Positions 16,920-25,790 are shown, counted from the first letter of the stretch. The stretch: 64,000 nucleotides of DNA from Vibrio lentus (GCF_030409755.1 NZ_JAUFQE010000002.1:1984001-2048000); one strand, 5' to 3'. The notes: generated by a model not told the origin, from the letters alone. Translations and numbers: made by a program.

Positions 16920-17268
16920 AACGCCTGCTTAGCGCTCCAGAGATTTATCTGTATCGTGAGAGTGTCGACTTTAGAAAGTCGATCAATGGTCTTGCTGCGA
17001 TTATCGAAAGTGACACCGACTTCCTCTTGGGAAGCGGCGCACTGTTCCTGTTCAGCAATAAACAGCGCGACAAAATCAAGGTACGGTATTGGGATAAAAC
17101 AGGCTTTGCTCTTTAGTACAAACGCCTCGAAAAAGCCAAGTACAAGTGGCATCAAAAGAGAAAAATGAGGTGTTTACCCTAACTCAATTCGAGCTTGATA
17201 GACTGCTTTCTGGCTTCACGATTATCGGCCACAAACCCGTTCGAATAAACGATTTCACAATGACTTAA
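16916..17268 (+). pseudogene. tnpB: IS66 tnpB, broken
   Basis: Homologous to the intact frame at 13349-13702. A TAG interrupts after DKTGFAL (17115) and a base loss in the KYKWH region shifts the frame. The end matches NDFTMT. Confidence 0.82.
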
Positions 17269-17327
17269 ACGATAATAAAGCCTTATCTACCAAGCGTTAA
17301 CGGCATGATTTTAGTATAATAAACACC

Positions 17328-18672
17328 ATGAAAAAGACGCCAAATATCAACCCAGAAAGTCAAGATGTTGCCGAGCTACAAGCGATGGTGAAAGCGCTGA
17401 TGGTGTCAGAAAGCCGATTGAAACAAGATTGAGTCGCTACTTGAACAACTCAATCTTGCCTTCGACCGCCAGTTCGCTAAGCGCTCGGAGGCGTTAAAGC
17501 CTTACGATGCATCTCAAGGTGACCTCTTCAACGAAGTGGAATGTGAAGCTGCTAAGGAAGAAGAGGTTGAGGTCACGATGACCACCACAACGAAGAAGCG
17601 TGGTAAACGTAAGCCACTTCCAAAAACCTTGCCTCGTAAGGTTATCGATTTAGATGACAACGAAAAGCAGTGCGAGTGCTGCAAACATAGTCTGCATAAA
17701 ATCGGTGAAGACCGCAGTGAAAAGCTAGAGTTCTCACCAGCGGTACTCAAAGTGCTGGAATATGTTCCTCCTAAGTATGCTTGTCGTCAGTGCGAGCAAA
17801 CTGAAGACAAAAGCCACATCGTTCAAAAACCAGCGCCGCAAAGTATTATCCCTAAAAGCTTCGAGACAGAAAGCTTGCTGGTCAATATCACCCTTGGCAA
17901 ATACCAATACGCGATGCCACTGTATCGCCAGAGTCGCTGTTTACCCAGTCGGGTATCGAGCTGTCACGAACTACTATGGCAAGGTGGATTATCCAAGTCA
18001 GTGAGAAGTTCGCACCGTTTTATGCGGCCTTGAAAATACACCTACTAGAGCAAGTGGTGGTTAAGGCGGATGAAACGCCGCTCAATGTCCTCAAGGAAGA
18101 TAAGCAATGCTACATGTGACTCTACTGCTCGGGCGCAGACTTGCCTGACGCTGCACTGCCGAATGTAAAGAATATCGCCTTGTACGACTATCAAAACAGT
18201 CGCGCGAGGGCGTGCCCTGTTGCCTTTTTAGGGGACTATAATGGTTATCTTCAAACCGATGGCTATGGTGCCTATGACGGCCTTCACCAAGTCACCAATG
18301 TTGGTTGCATGGCGCATGCACGGCGTAAGTTCATGAATGCTAAGAAGGTTCAAGGTAAAGGTAAGTCAGGCAAAGCAGATAAAGCGCTGGCCAAAATCCA
18401 GAAGCTCTATGGAATAGAATCCCACTTAAAAGGTGCGTCTGTCGAAACACGAAAAGCAGAACGTCAACAGCATGCCAAGCCAATACTGGATGAGTTGTAC
18501 GAATGGATGACGACTCAACAAGTGATAGCGTCTAGCCCGCTGGGTAAAGCGATAAAATACACGCTCGGCCAACGGACTCATCCTCTACGATTACATGGTC
18601 AAGTGCATGCAGGAGTTAGCAAAAGCGGAGCCAGATATCGATGCGCTCCTGCTTTGGAACTTCAAACATTAG
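17328..18672 (+). pseudogene. tnpC: IS66 tnpC, broken
   Basis: It starts MKKTPNINPESQDVAEL, with several stops and frameshifts (near 17432, 17930 and 18117). It retains the central segment missing from the copy at 12104 (LQTDGYGAYDGL, CMAHARRKF). It lacks the segment around NNRAERAIKP, because the frame passes from AIKYTLGQ directly to the last 30 codons. The two decayed copies therefore carry complementary deletions. Confidence 0.82.
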
Positions 18673-18704
18673 GCAATTAGGCATATGGTCCCGTGGGTTC
18701 ATGG

Positions 18705-19312
18705 GCCGGATACTTTATGGCGAAGGTGAATGGAAAGTCAAAAAGCACGGGACAGATGGCAAGCGTAGAGTCTGGCGAAAGCTACATATTGCCGTCGATA
18801 CAAGCACTCATGAGCTTATTGCCGCCGAGCTAAGTTTACCAACGGTTACAGATGGAGAAGTCCTCCCGAACTTACCGAAACAAACACGCCGAAGTATCTT
18901 TGAGGTGTCTGGTGATGGCGCTTACGACACGAGAGCGTGTCACGCTGCTATTAAGATTAAGGGAGCCATTGCGCTTGTTCCCCCAAGAGAAGGGGCAGCA
19001 TTCTGGGAGCGTGGTCACCCTCGAAATCTCGCCGTTGGTTGCCAGAAATTATACGGCTCAAATAAGTATTGGAAAGAGCGGTATGGATACCACAGACGTT
19101 CACTCTCAGAAACGGCGATGTATCGAGTTAAACCGTTACTAGGAGGACGATTGAGCTTAAGAAATTACAATGCATAGGTGGGTGAAACTGACGCGATGAT
19201 AAAAGCGTTGAACAAGCTTACTGGGTTAGGTATGCCTGAAACTTGTCGTATTGACTTATAAACACCCGAAACGGGGTGGCTCTATCTCTAAATTTAATTA
19301 CGCAACAAAGCC
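18705..19312 (+). pseudogene. IS5-family transposase 3' half with right terminal repeat
   Basis: It resumes the IS5 transposase at YGEGEWKVKKHG and continues through GDGAYDTRACH and RRSLSETAMYRVK. A TAG replaces the Gln after NYNA (near 19175). The right end ATTACGCAACAAAGCC finishes at 19312. The first half of the gene is gone. Confidence 0.85.
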
Positions 19313-19481
19313 AAGTAGGATACTAGATCAGAAAGAATGGCATTTAATAAAAACAACCAATAAAAATGCCCTACAGACTAGTCTTGCAGTTTAATAAACT
19401 GTAAGCGTCTTTAAATCGACTCATTCAATCCTTTTAATAAACGTCGTAACCTTTAACTTTTATCGTTAAAGGTACTCGAAA

Positions 19482-19835
19482 ATGTCTCAGCATAGATCTC
19501 AGCAAGAATGGCTACGCCTTGTTCAGAAGTATTACAATAGTGAGCAGTCTGCCGCTCAGTTTTGTTTAGAGCACAATCTTCATCCAAAAACATTTGATAA
19601 CAACCGTCGCAAACTACACCACTTAGTCAACCTGCCTAAAAAACGAGAAGATTCACTTTCTGAATTCGTTGTTGTTGAAAAAACAGCCATGCTAAACACC
19701 AAAACCGAGCAACTGCCTCCCTCTACGTTACCTACGGAATTACGCCTTGAAGCGGGGGCGTTCTCTCTTCATGTACCTCGTGATGTAGCACCTCAGTGGC
19801 TCGGTCTTCTATTGAAGGAGCTTGCTGTTGTATGA
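19482..19835 (+). CDS. tnpA: IS66 accessory protein TnpA, copy B
   Basis: 117 residues. Begins MSQHRSQQEWLRLVQKYY, without the extra HRSQ unit of copy A. Helix-turn-helix region as in copy A. The stop overlaps the tnpB start by ATGA. Confidence 0.92.
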   Translation: MSQHRSQQEWLRLVQKYYNSEQSAAQFCLEHNLHPKTFDNNRRKLHHLVNLPKKREDSLSEFVVVEKTAMLNTKTEQLPPSTLPTELRLEAGAFSLHVPRDVAPQWLGLLLKELAVV

Positions 19836-20188
19836 AAATGTTCCCTGATATCTCTGTTATCTATCTCCACAAGGCGCCCGTCGATTTTAGAAAGGGCATT
19901 AACGGCTTGAGCTTTATTGTTGAACAGAATATGAACCTTAATCCCTTCTCCGAAGCGCTATTCGTCTTCTGTAATCGCACGCGGGATAAGCTCAAAGTTC
20001 TCTACTGGCAGCGTAATGGCTTTTGCCTCTGGCAAAAGCGACTCGAAAAAGACAAGTTCGCTTGGCCAAGAAAAATGCCAGGGAAAACCCTCTCATTAAC
20101 GGAAGAGCAGTGGTATTGGTTGCTTGATGGGCTCGATATTGAAAAAATGAAACCCCATCAAACATTGAATTACCAAAGTCTTAATTAA
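19832..20188 (+). CDS. tnpB: IS66 accessory protein TnpB, copy B
   Basis: 118 residues, identical to copy A. The start at 19832 is chosen for the ATGA overlap with tnpA and for family length. Confidence 0.95.
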   Translation: MKMFPDISVIYLHKAPVDFRKGINGLSFIVEQNMNLNPFSEALFVFCNRTRDKLKVLYWQRNGFCLWQKRLEKDKFAWPRKMPGKTLSLTEEQWYWLLDGLDIEKMKPHQTLNYQSLN

Positions 20189-20243
20189 ATTAAAAAATAA
20201 TAGCGGATAAGGAACTTTCGCGGATCTCTGCGATCTTCCTTAT

Positions 20244-21827
20244 ATGCCATATAAAAATAATCCAGATGAGCTAGCGCTCTTACGTTCAAAAGTGACTGAG
20301 CTTGAATCTACGGTACTCACACTTCGCCAATCTCTAAACGAGAGCGAAATAACCATCCAATCTCTGGTTGAAAAACTCAACCTAGCGCGGCGTAAACGCT
20401 TTGGTAGCAGTAGTGAAACCCTGCCTCCTCAGGACTTAGAGTTCAATGAGGCGGAGACTCATGCCGATACGACAGGTGAAGAGGGAGCGCCCGATAATAC
20501 GAATGATGACGCCTCGGAAGCGGAAAACACCTCATCCGAGACAAAACGTCGTGGTCGCCCAAAGCTTCCCGAAGACCTGCCACGAGAGCGAGTCGTGGTG
20601 GACATACCAGAATCAGAAAAAACCTGCTCGTGTTGTCAGTCGATACTCTGCAGGATGGGGCAAAGCACCAGTGAAAAACTGGTGTATATCCCGGCGAAGT
20701 TGTACGTTGAAGTCACTGAAAGACCCAAATACGTCTGTCGTCAATGTGATGCGTTAGGAGAGAAGAGCGTTGTTGCAATGGCTCCACCGCCAGCATCGAT
20801 TATCCCGAAAAGCATCGCGACGCCCTCTTTGCTTGCGCAAATTATCACGAACAAATACCACTATGCCCTGCCTCTCTATCGTCAAGAATCGCTGTTCAGA
20901 CAATATGGGCTAGCGCTCAGCAGAAAAACGATGAGTCAATGGATACTGCGTTGCGCTGATAAGGTAGAGCCGTTAATCGTCTTACTGAAAGAAACCCTCC
21001 TTGCACAAGATGTTCTGTTCGCGGACGAGACCACGTTGACCGTGCTCGATGACGAAAGAAAGAAAAGTTACATCTGGTTGTATGGGTGTGGTCCAGACCG
21101 GGGCGGTAATGCGCAATCTCCCGGTATCGTCTTGTTCGACAACCAGGAAGGGAGTCGGGGGCACCACTGCCCTGAATCGTACCTGTCAAACTACACTGGA
21201 TACCTTCATGTTGATGGGTATAAAGCGTATGAAAAGACAGACGCGAAGTTGGTGGGTTGCTGGGCTCATGCAAGACGTAAGTTCATAGAGTCAGAGCAGA
21301 GCCAACCAAAAGGAAAGCAAGGAAAAGGGGGTAAAATCCAGTGGGCAGTCAGTTGGTTCCAAAAGCTCTATCGTGTTGAACAAGCCCTCAAAGATAAGAC
21401 GAGGGAAGAGCGATATTTTATCCGCCAATCAAAGACTCAGTCTCTGCTCAATGAGTTCAAGGCGTGGTTAGATAAATCGGTCACTCAGGTGCCCCCTAAA
21501 AGTAAATTGGGTGAGGCGATTAGCTACAGTCTCAATCAATGGTCGAAGCTAGTAAGAGTTATCGATGATGGCGGGTTAAGCATGGATAATAACCGAGCGG
21601 AACGTTCAGTACGTCCGTTCACGGTAGGACGGAACAACTGGTTGTTCTCAAAGACTCATAATGGAGCCCGCGCCAGTGCAGTGTTGTACAGTCTTATCGA
21701 AACCGCGAAGGCTAACGGCTGTGAGCCGTATGAGTACCTCGAATACGTGCTACGAGAAATCCCGAAACTGAAGAGTGAGGATGACCATGGTCATCTTCTA
21801 CCTTGGAACATGCCAAAGACGGAATAG
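20244..21827 (+). CDS. tnpC: IS66 transposase TnpC, copy B
   Basis: 527 residues, identical to copy A. Coiled coil, zinc-binding CxxC pairs and DDE domain are complete, so this copy should also be active. Confidence 0.95.
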   Translation: MPYKNNPDELALLRSKVTELESTVLTLRQSLNESEITIQSLVEKLNLARRKRFGSSSETLPPQDLEFNEAETHADTTGEEGAPDNTNDDASEAENTSSETKRRGRPKLPEDLPRERVVVDIPESEKTCSCCQSILCRMGQSTSEKLVYIPAKLYVEVTERPKYVCRQCDALGEKSVVAMAPPPASIIPKSIATPSLLAQIITNKYHYALPLYRQESLFRQYGLALSRKTMSQWILRCADKVEPLIVLLKETLLAQDVLFADETTLTVLDDERKKSYIWLYGCGPDRGGNAQSPGIVLFDNQEGSRGHHCPESYLSNYTGYLHVDGYKAYEKTDAKLVGCWAHARRKFIESEQSQPKGKQGKGGKIQWAVSWFQKLYRVEQALKDKTREERYFIRQSKTQSLLNEFKAWLDKSVTQVPPKSKLGEAISYSLNQWSKLVRVIDDGGLSMDNNRAERSVRPFTVGRNNWLFSKTHNGARASAVLYSLIETAKANGCEPYEYLEYVLREIPKLKSEDDHGHLLPWNMPKTE

Positions 21828-21971
21828 TCCGCCCCTACAAAATACCGCTCAGAATGACAGATACCGCCTTAGTTGGCGGTATCTGCGTAGATATTAGAAA
21901 GTCAATGAGTCGGTTCGTAGACGCTTACGTTGATTCGATATAGTTTTTGATTGAATTCAAAAGATGTTAAT

Positions 21972-22160
21972 TTACGCGGGGAGCGCGCTTAAAAGCGTCA
22001 CAAACTTACCAGGCAGTATGGAAGCATATTGTCTGATCAATTGTCCGAAACCTTCGCTATGAGCTTTTGAGGCGTTCTGAGTGCTGTTTCTGACAACAAA
22101 CTCGCGGATTTTACATAATAGGAATAATAAACACCGACTTTTGTAGGCACGCGTTGCGAA
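21972..22160 (-). other. open frame continuing in phase after the hydrolase stop
   Basis: After the TGA of the hydrolase gene the same frame stays open for 62 codons and ends LLSALPA then TAA. The conceptual peptide (KIREFVVRNSTQ, FGQLIRQYASILPGKF) looks protein-like but has no start codon. It may be the end of another broken gene or a repeated intergenic element. I would not annotate it as a gene. Confidence 0.3.
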
Positions 22161-22910
22161 TCACTCTTGAACAATTTGTTTGGCTTTGAGCCAAATGGAC
22201 CCTACAACTTTCAGCAACCACTCAGGGTTGTCTAACGCTACATCATGCCCATCTATTTCATTAACTATTACCCGAGCACCCCACTTCTTAGCCATCGCTT
22301 GAGTGGCATTAGAATTCACAAGCCCATCATTTAACGAAGCAACAAAATGTAGTTCACATTGTGGCCTCGAGACTACGAACCCAGTAGCAGCTCTCAATTG
22401 TCGCCAAAAATTTGCAACACTTATCGGATATTTTTGACCGTGGTTCGCCCACTCGTTGACTGTCTTTCGATTAAATGGTTGGTTCGAAACCATCTGATAA
22501 ATCGCACCTTCTCGACTCAACGACGACGAAAACAAAGCTTTCACAATTCTTAAATAGTTTCGTGGCAATAGTCTTTCGTAAAAAGGGCTAAAGTCCTTTG
22601 CCGTTGTATTAACGCAAATGACTGACTCGACCTCCTGTGGGTATAATTCTGCCCATTTAAGACCTACCATCCCTCCCATTGAAACAGCTAAGATAAGAAC
22701 TTTCCCTTGACGATTGCGTTGATTTCTAACACTTTCTACCATTCCTGAAATGGTATTTGGAGATATTTCCGAAGACAAATAGCCATTGCCGGGAATATCA
22801 ATACAACTAATTGGGCAATCAGGAAAAATAGTGGATAAACGCTCCGTGAAATTACCCCAATGATAACTTCCTCGAAATAAACCTCTTAGTAATATTATTT
22901 CAGTAGTCAT
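22161..22910 (-). CDS. alpha/beta-hydrolase fold protein
   Basis: 249 residues without signal peptide. It shows the alpha/beta-hydrolase plan: an oxyanion region after LLRGLFRGSYHWG, the nucleophile elbow AVSMGG (Ser near residue 95), an acid candidate in SLNDGLV (near 193) and the catalytic His in IDGHDVALDNP (near 220). The substrate cannot be read from the sequence. The gene is isolated between IS66 copy B and a gene-free stretch, so it is probably accessory. The start at 22910 is the first ATG in frame. Confidence 0.75.
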   Translation of the reverse strand: MTTEIILLRGLFRGSYHWGNFTERLSTIFPDCPISCIDIPGNGYLSSEISPNTISGMVESVRNQRNRQGKVLILAVSMGGMVGLKWAELYPQEVESVICVNTTAKDFSPFYERLLPRNYLRIVKALFSSSLSREGAIYQMVSNQPFNRKTVNEWANHGQKYPISVANFWRQLRAATGFVVSRPQCELHFVASLNDGLVNSNATQAMAKKWGARVIVNEIDGHDVALDNPEWLLKVVGSIWLKAKQIVQE

Positions 22911-23114
22911 ACCAAAAACCTCTCGGAATCCTAACGCTTTCTCTACGGCGAACGGCCGTATTTACACGTTTATTTATGCCTATTTAATCTTTCATGGTCA
23001 ATTTGAAATCAAAGACTTAAACCGATTTTTGAATGTTAGATGGCTGCATGTCGCTTAATGTGAGGAACTTAATTTAACGTAACGTCACTTAGTACGCACC
23101 TAACATAAACCAAT

Positions 23115-23232
23115 ACTTTTGCTAGTGTGATGTTACTCATCGCACTAGCTCTTCACAAGTAAATTTGCCATACCTGTAAGTTATTCATGCTTTGCTAATT
23201 TTCGATTTTGCGAAAATGATTTATGTCCAAAA
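23115..23232 (+). repeat. imperfect direct repeat, upstream copy
   Basis: It shares a hairpin GCTAGTG...CGCACTAGC (23121-23149), the string CCATACCTGTA, and a GTCCAAAA end with 23984-24098. The two copies flank the transthyretin-like gene. Identity is roughly 75 percent by eye with small gaps. Confidence 0.65.
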
Positions 23233-23293
23233 ATTAATCAGTGTAAATTTTGTTTGATAGGTTGATCATCATTTATTCTGTGAATACAGAAAA

Positions 23294-23407
23294 CCACGGG
23301 TTTACCCGTGGATGAATGCCAATTCCAAAATTACAGCGTAAGCTGTTTGTAATTTTGGTCAACGCTTTAGCGTTGTCACGGTAAGTCCCCCGGGCATGCC
23401 CGGGGGA
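23294..23407 (+). mobile_element. cluster of four hairpins, possible IS200/IS605-type remnant
   Basis: In order: CCACGGG-TTTA-CCCGTGG (23294-23311), a 13-bp imperfect stem around 23325-23358, CAACGC-TTTA-GCGTTG (23360-23375), and a perfect 22-bp GC-rich palindrome (23386-23407, centre GCATGC). Two stems share a TTTA loop. Such subterminal hairpins are recognised by Y1 transposases of IS200/IS605 elements and by palindrome-bearing miniature derivatives, and the end of tnpB elements also forms the omega RNA. No tnpA or tnpB frame is present, so it would be a non-autonomous element or remnant. Confidence 0.45.
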
Positions 23408-23534
23408 ATCTTCATTTTAGGACTGACTGACGCCAGTTTTGCTGCTCAAGAGCAAGTAAGTATTGATCATGAAAGAAAACTTCTAATTTTCCGGTCGTTA
23501 TCTACTTACTTTTATTGTTCATAGGAATTTTTTA

Positions 23535-23921
23535 ATGAAAAAACTAAAAATAACACTTCTCACATTATGCTCTATTTGTGCAGCTCCTGCTTTTTCGGAT
23601 GTAAGTGTTCATGTTTTAGACACAAATAGAGGATTGCCAGGCACTGGTATTGAGGTTCAATTGTTTGAGAAAGTTAATACTGAATGGAAGCTTTTGGAAA
23701 CAAAGACGACAGGTAAAGATGGACGTATTAAGCATTTCGATATAGGTGGCGGTACAGAATACCGAGCTGTATTTAATGTTGATTCATTCTTTAAGGAGCA
23801 AAAAGTAGAATCGTTTTATAGCAGTATTCCTGTTGATTTCAAAGTAGAGGATAAAGAGGCGCATTACCACATACCATTGTTGTTAAGTCCTTATGCTTAC
23901 TCAACATACCGTGGTAATTAA
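23535..23921 (+). CDS. exported transthyretin-like protein (5-hydroxyisourate hydrolase family)
   Basis: 128 residues with a signal peptide (KKLKITLLTLCSICAAPAFS, cleavage near 21), so it is periplasmic. The mature domain has the family landmarks: VSVHVLDTNRGLPG with the active His near residue 26, TGKDGRI with the Arg, HYHIPLLLSPYAYSTYRGN with the second His, and a C-terminal YRGN where YRGS is usual. The family hydrolyses 5-hydroxyisourate in uric acid breakdown. No other purine gene is nearby. The Ser to Asn change at the C-terminal tetrapeptide might affect activity. Confidence 0.8.
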   Translation: MKKLKITLLTLCSICAAPAFSDVSVHVLDTNRGLPGTGIEVQLFEKVNTEWKLLETKTTGKDGRIKHFDIGGGTEYRAVFNVDSFFKEQKVESFYSSIPVDFKVEDKEAHYHIPLLLSPYAYSTYRGN

Positions 23922-24663
23922 TGTGCTGTAGATAAGTATTTAACGTAACTGAACATTGTTTGTTCAAACAAGTGTAAACCACACTTTGTCTAGTGCGATT
24001 TTACTCATCGCACTAGCACTTCAAAAATAAACTTCCCATACCTGTAGTTATTGATGATTTTCTAATTTAGCAAAAGCACTGGCAAGGTTTTGTCCAAAAG
24101 CGAGTTACGGAGGCTCTTATACGAGTGTTATACCGATGGTCAAGGAAAATCATATATGCCTAGCGAGTAGTGAGCTGTGCGAGCGTCAGGAGTGGCTTTA
24201 TTATTTTACTTTACCATCATTCCCCTAAATACCCTTTTAGCAGGGTGATGGTTTCACGCAGTGAGGCCATCGCCTTACAAAGCCTTCTGGAAAGAAATTT
24301 TATAGAGCAGTCGTTTTTAATTTGCTACTATTTTTGTAAAGAATAATGGAGGTAATTTTGAACAGAATTCATCCATTAAAGCACTAGGTTTACAAATCTT
24401 TCTATTTTCGTAAAGGAAAGTCTAGATAGAAAGGCCTTGTGAGCCCTTGTATACTTGGAAACTCACTCACTCACTCACTAAGTAAGATTATTTTTTAGTG
24501 AATATAAAGCGACTTCAAAGAGAAAACGGACGTCTAGGCTCATAAGCTGTTAGCCCTAAGCGAAAGAAGCTAACAGGCCTATTGGCCAAAAAGCGCCGCG
24601 TTTATCTAGCGGCATGAAACAGAATTACAAAAACGTATACATAGTTAAAGCTAGGAGCAAATC
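23922..24663. other. gene-free stretch before gloA
   Basis: It holds the second direct repeat (23984-24098), an inverted repeat around 24213-24252 (ACCATCA...TGATGGT), a short tetranucleotide run (ACTC)4 at 24461-24476, and a stem CTGTTAGC/GCTAACAG near 24546-24577. No gene is visible. This stretch marks the transition from accessory to core genome. Confidence 0.45.
23984..24098 (+). repeat. imperfect direct repeat, downstream copy
   Basis: Counterpart of 23115-23232. Contains CTAGTGCGA...TCGCACTAG (23990-24016), CCATACCTGTA and TGTCCAAAA. The stem could serve as a terminator for the transthyretin-like gene, although no T run follows. Confidence 0.65.
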
Positions 24664-25080
24664 ATGTCAAACGGTCGTATTTTACACACCATGCTACGCG
24701 TTGGTGATCTAGGCAAGTCTATCGAGTTCTACACCAATGTAATGGGCATGCAGCTATTACGTAAGAACGAAAACAAAGAGTACGAATACACGCTGGCTTT
24801 CGTTGGCTTTGGTGACGAATCTCAAGGTGCTGTGATTGAGCTGACTTACAACTGGGGTACGACTGAATATGACCTTGGCTCAGCTTTTGGTCACGTTGCT
24901 ATCGGTGTTGATGACATCTACACAACGTGTGATGCGATTAAAGCGGCAGGCGGTAATGTGACACGTGAAGCTGGCCCAGTAAAAGGCGGCTCTACACACA
25001 TCGCATTCGTTAAAGATCCTGACGGCTACATGATTGAGCTTATTCAGAACAAACAAGCAAGTGCTGGTCTAGAAGGTTAA
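24664..25080 (+). CDS. gloA: lactoylglutathione lyase (glyoxalase I)
   Basis: 138 residues, normal length. It converts the methylglyoxal-glutathione hemithioacetal to S-lactoylglutathione in the cytosol. Metal ligands are recognisable: His in [11 protein letters not shown], Glu in [11 protein letters not shown], His in [10 protein letters not shown] and Glu in [11 protein letters not shown] motifs [14 protein letters not shown] and [10 protein letters not shown] are present. The start follows AGGAGCAAATC. A strong terminator follows at 25141, so it is monocistronic. Confidence 0.97.
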   Translation: MSNGRILHTMLRVGDLGKSIEFYTNVMGMQLLRKNENKEYEYTLAFVGFGDESQGAVIELTYNWGTTEYDLGSAFGHVAIGVDDIYTTCDAIKAAGGNVTREAGPVKGGSTHIAFVKDPDGYMIELIQNKQASAGLEG

Positions 25081-25140
25081 TTCCTAGCAAACCGCTATGA
25101 AGCTTGGCTTTGAAAATAAAAGCCTTAACCAATACCAAAA

Positions 25141-25170
25141 GAAGCGAGCACTATGCTCGCTTCTTTTTTA
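25141..25170 (+). terminator. terminator after gloA
   Basis: GAAGCGAGC and GCTCGCTTC form a 9-bp stem followed by six or more T. Confidence 0.9.
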
Positions 25171-25235
25171 TGTTTCCACGCATGAACAATACCCTTCACC
25201 AATTATTATTAACAATCTCACCAATGAAACTTTAC

Positions 25236-25252
25236 ATGATAATGATTATCAT
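25236..25252. promoter_or_regulatory. probable Fur box
   Basis: ATGATAATGATTATCAT is a perfect 7-3-7 palindrome matching the core of the Fur consensus, 37 bp before the next start codon. The same arms occur at 49051-49067. Confidence 0.75.
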
Positions 25253-25288
25253 TTAAATTAACCACCTATTGATTAGTGAGGTAATACA

Positions 25289-25723
25289 ATGATTAGCGAA
25301 TGGGAAAAACACACGTTACTTGCCGATACTGCATTGCAGCTCGACGATCCTGTACGAAGTATTCTTCACTATCAGCAAGCATTAAACTTAAGCGAAGAAA
25401 TTACTGAACGCACTGATATTCAGGCTGATGAGCGTTTGCTGATTTCGGTTATCTCTTGCCATAACCTTGCTCAATTCTGGCGATGGGCTGGAGATACAGA
25501 CTACGAACTCAAGTACCTTCAGCTTGCTTCAGAAAAAGTACTGACCCTGATTCCGCAGTGCCCGAATACACAATGCTCCAGCTTTATCGATTCTATTGGT
25601 TGCTGCAAGAAAGCCCTTATCGATTTCATGAAACGCCATCCCAACCCTAAAATTGCCTCTATGGTTGAAAAAATCGATACCGCGACCAACTGTGAAATGA
25701 TCGCTCGTTTCCGCTTGAACTAA
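25289..25723 (+). CDS. DUF2753 family protein, probably iron-regulated
   Basis: 144 residues, predicted all-helical and cytosolic. The sequence (LQLDDPVRSILHYQQALNLSEE, then HNLAQFWRWAGDTDYELKYLQLASEKV) looks like two tetratricopeptide-like helix pairs. Cysteines occur as CPNTQCSSF and GCCKKA. The family is largely restricted to Vibrio and relatives. Its job is unknown. The Fur-box-like palindrome just upstream suggests expression in iron limitation. Confidence 0.75.
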   Translation: MISEWEKHTLLADTALQLDDPVRSILHYQQALNLSEEITERTDIQADERLLISVISCHNLAQFWRWAGDTDYELKYLQLASEKVLTLIPQCPNTQCSSFIDSIGCCKKALIDFMKRHPNPKIASMVEKIDTATNCEMIARFRLN

Positions 25724-25760
25724 ACAAGTTACGTTGAGACAACGACTTCAAAGTCAAAAT

Positions 25761-25790
25761 AAAAAAAGCCCGTCATTTCGACGGGCTTCT
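25761..25790. terminator. bidirectional terminator between DUF2753 gene and motY
   Basis: AAGCCCGTC-ATTT-GACGGGCTT with an A run on the left side makes a good terminator for the minus-strand motY. It can also serve the plus-strand gene. Confidence 0.85.

Larger units (their letters stand above)
16529..18704 (+). mobile_element. second IS66-type element, decayed copy 2 inside IS5
   Basis: Same element as 12071-14089 in inverse orientation. Left end TAAGCGCGCCATAAA has lost the first G and has a changed base. The right end stops at GGGTTCATGG, just before the expected AGCGCTTAC, and joins IS5 sequence. All three genes are damaged. Confidence 0.85.
19401..21928 (+). mobile_element. IS66-family element, copy B (complete)
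   Basis: 2528 bp between GTAAGCGTCT at 19401 and the inverted end at 21928, with tnpA, tnpB and tnpC open. It is inverted relative to copy A at 9220-11759. TnpB and TnpC are identical between the copies and only a 12-bp duplication in tnpA separates them, so one is a recent copy of the other. The flanking 8-mers differ. Confidence 0.93.
22911..23534. other. gene-free stretch with repeat and hairpin cluster
   Basis: It contains the first copy of an imperfect direct repeat (23115-23232) and a cluster of hairpins (23294-23407), described separately. No gene is seen. The promoter of the transthyretin-like gene should lie in its last 100 bases. Confidence 0.5.
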
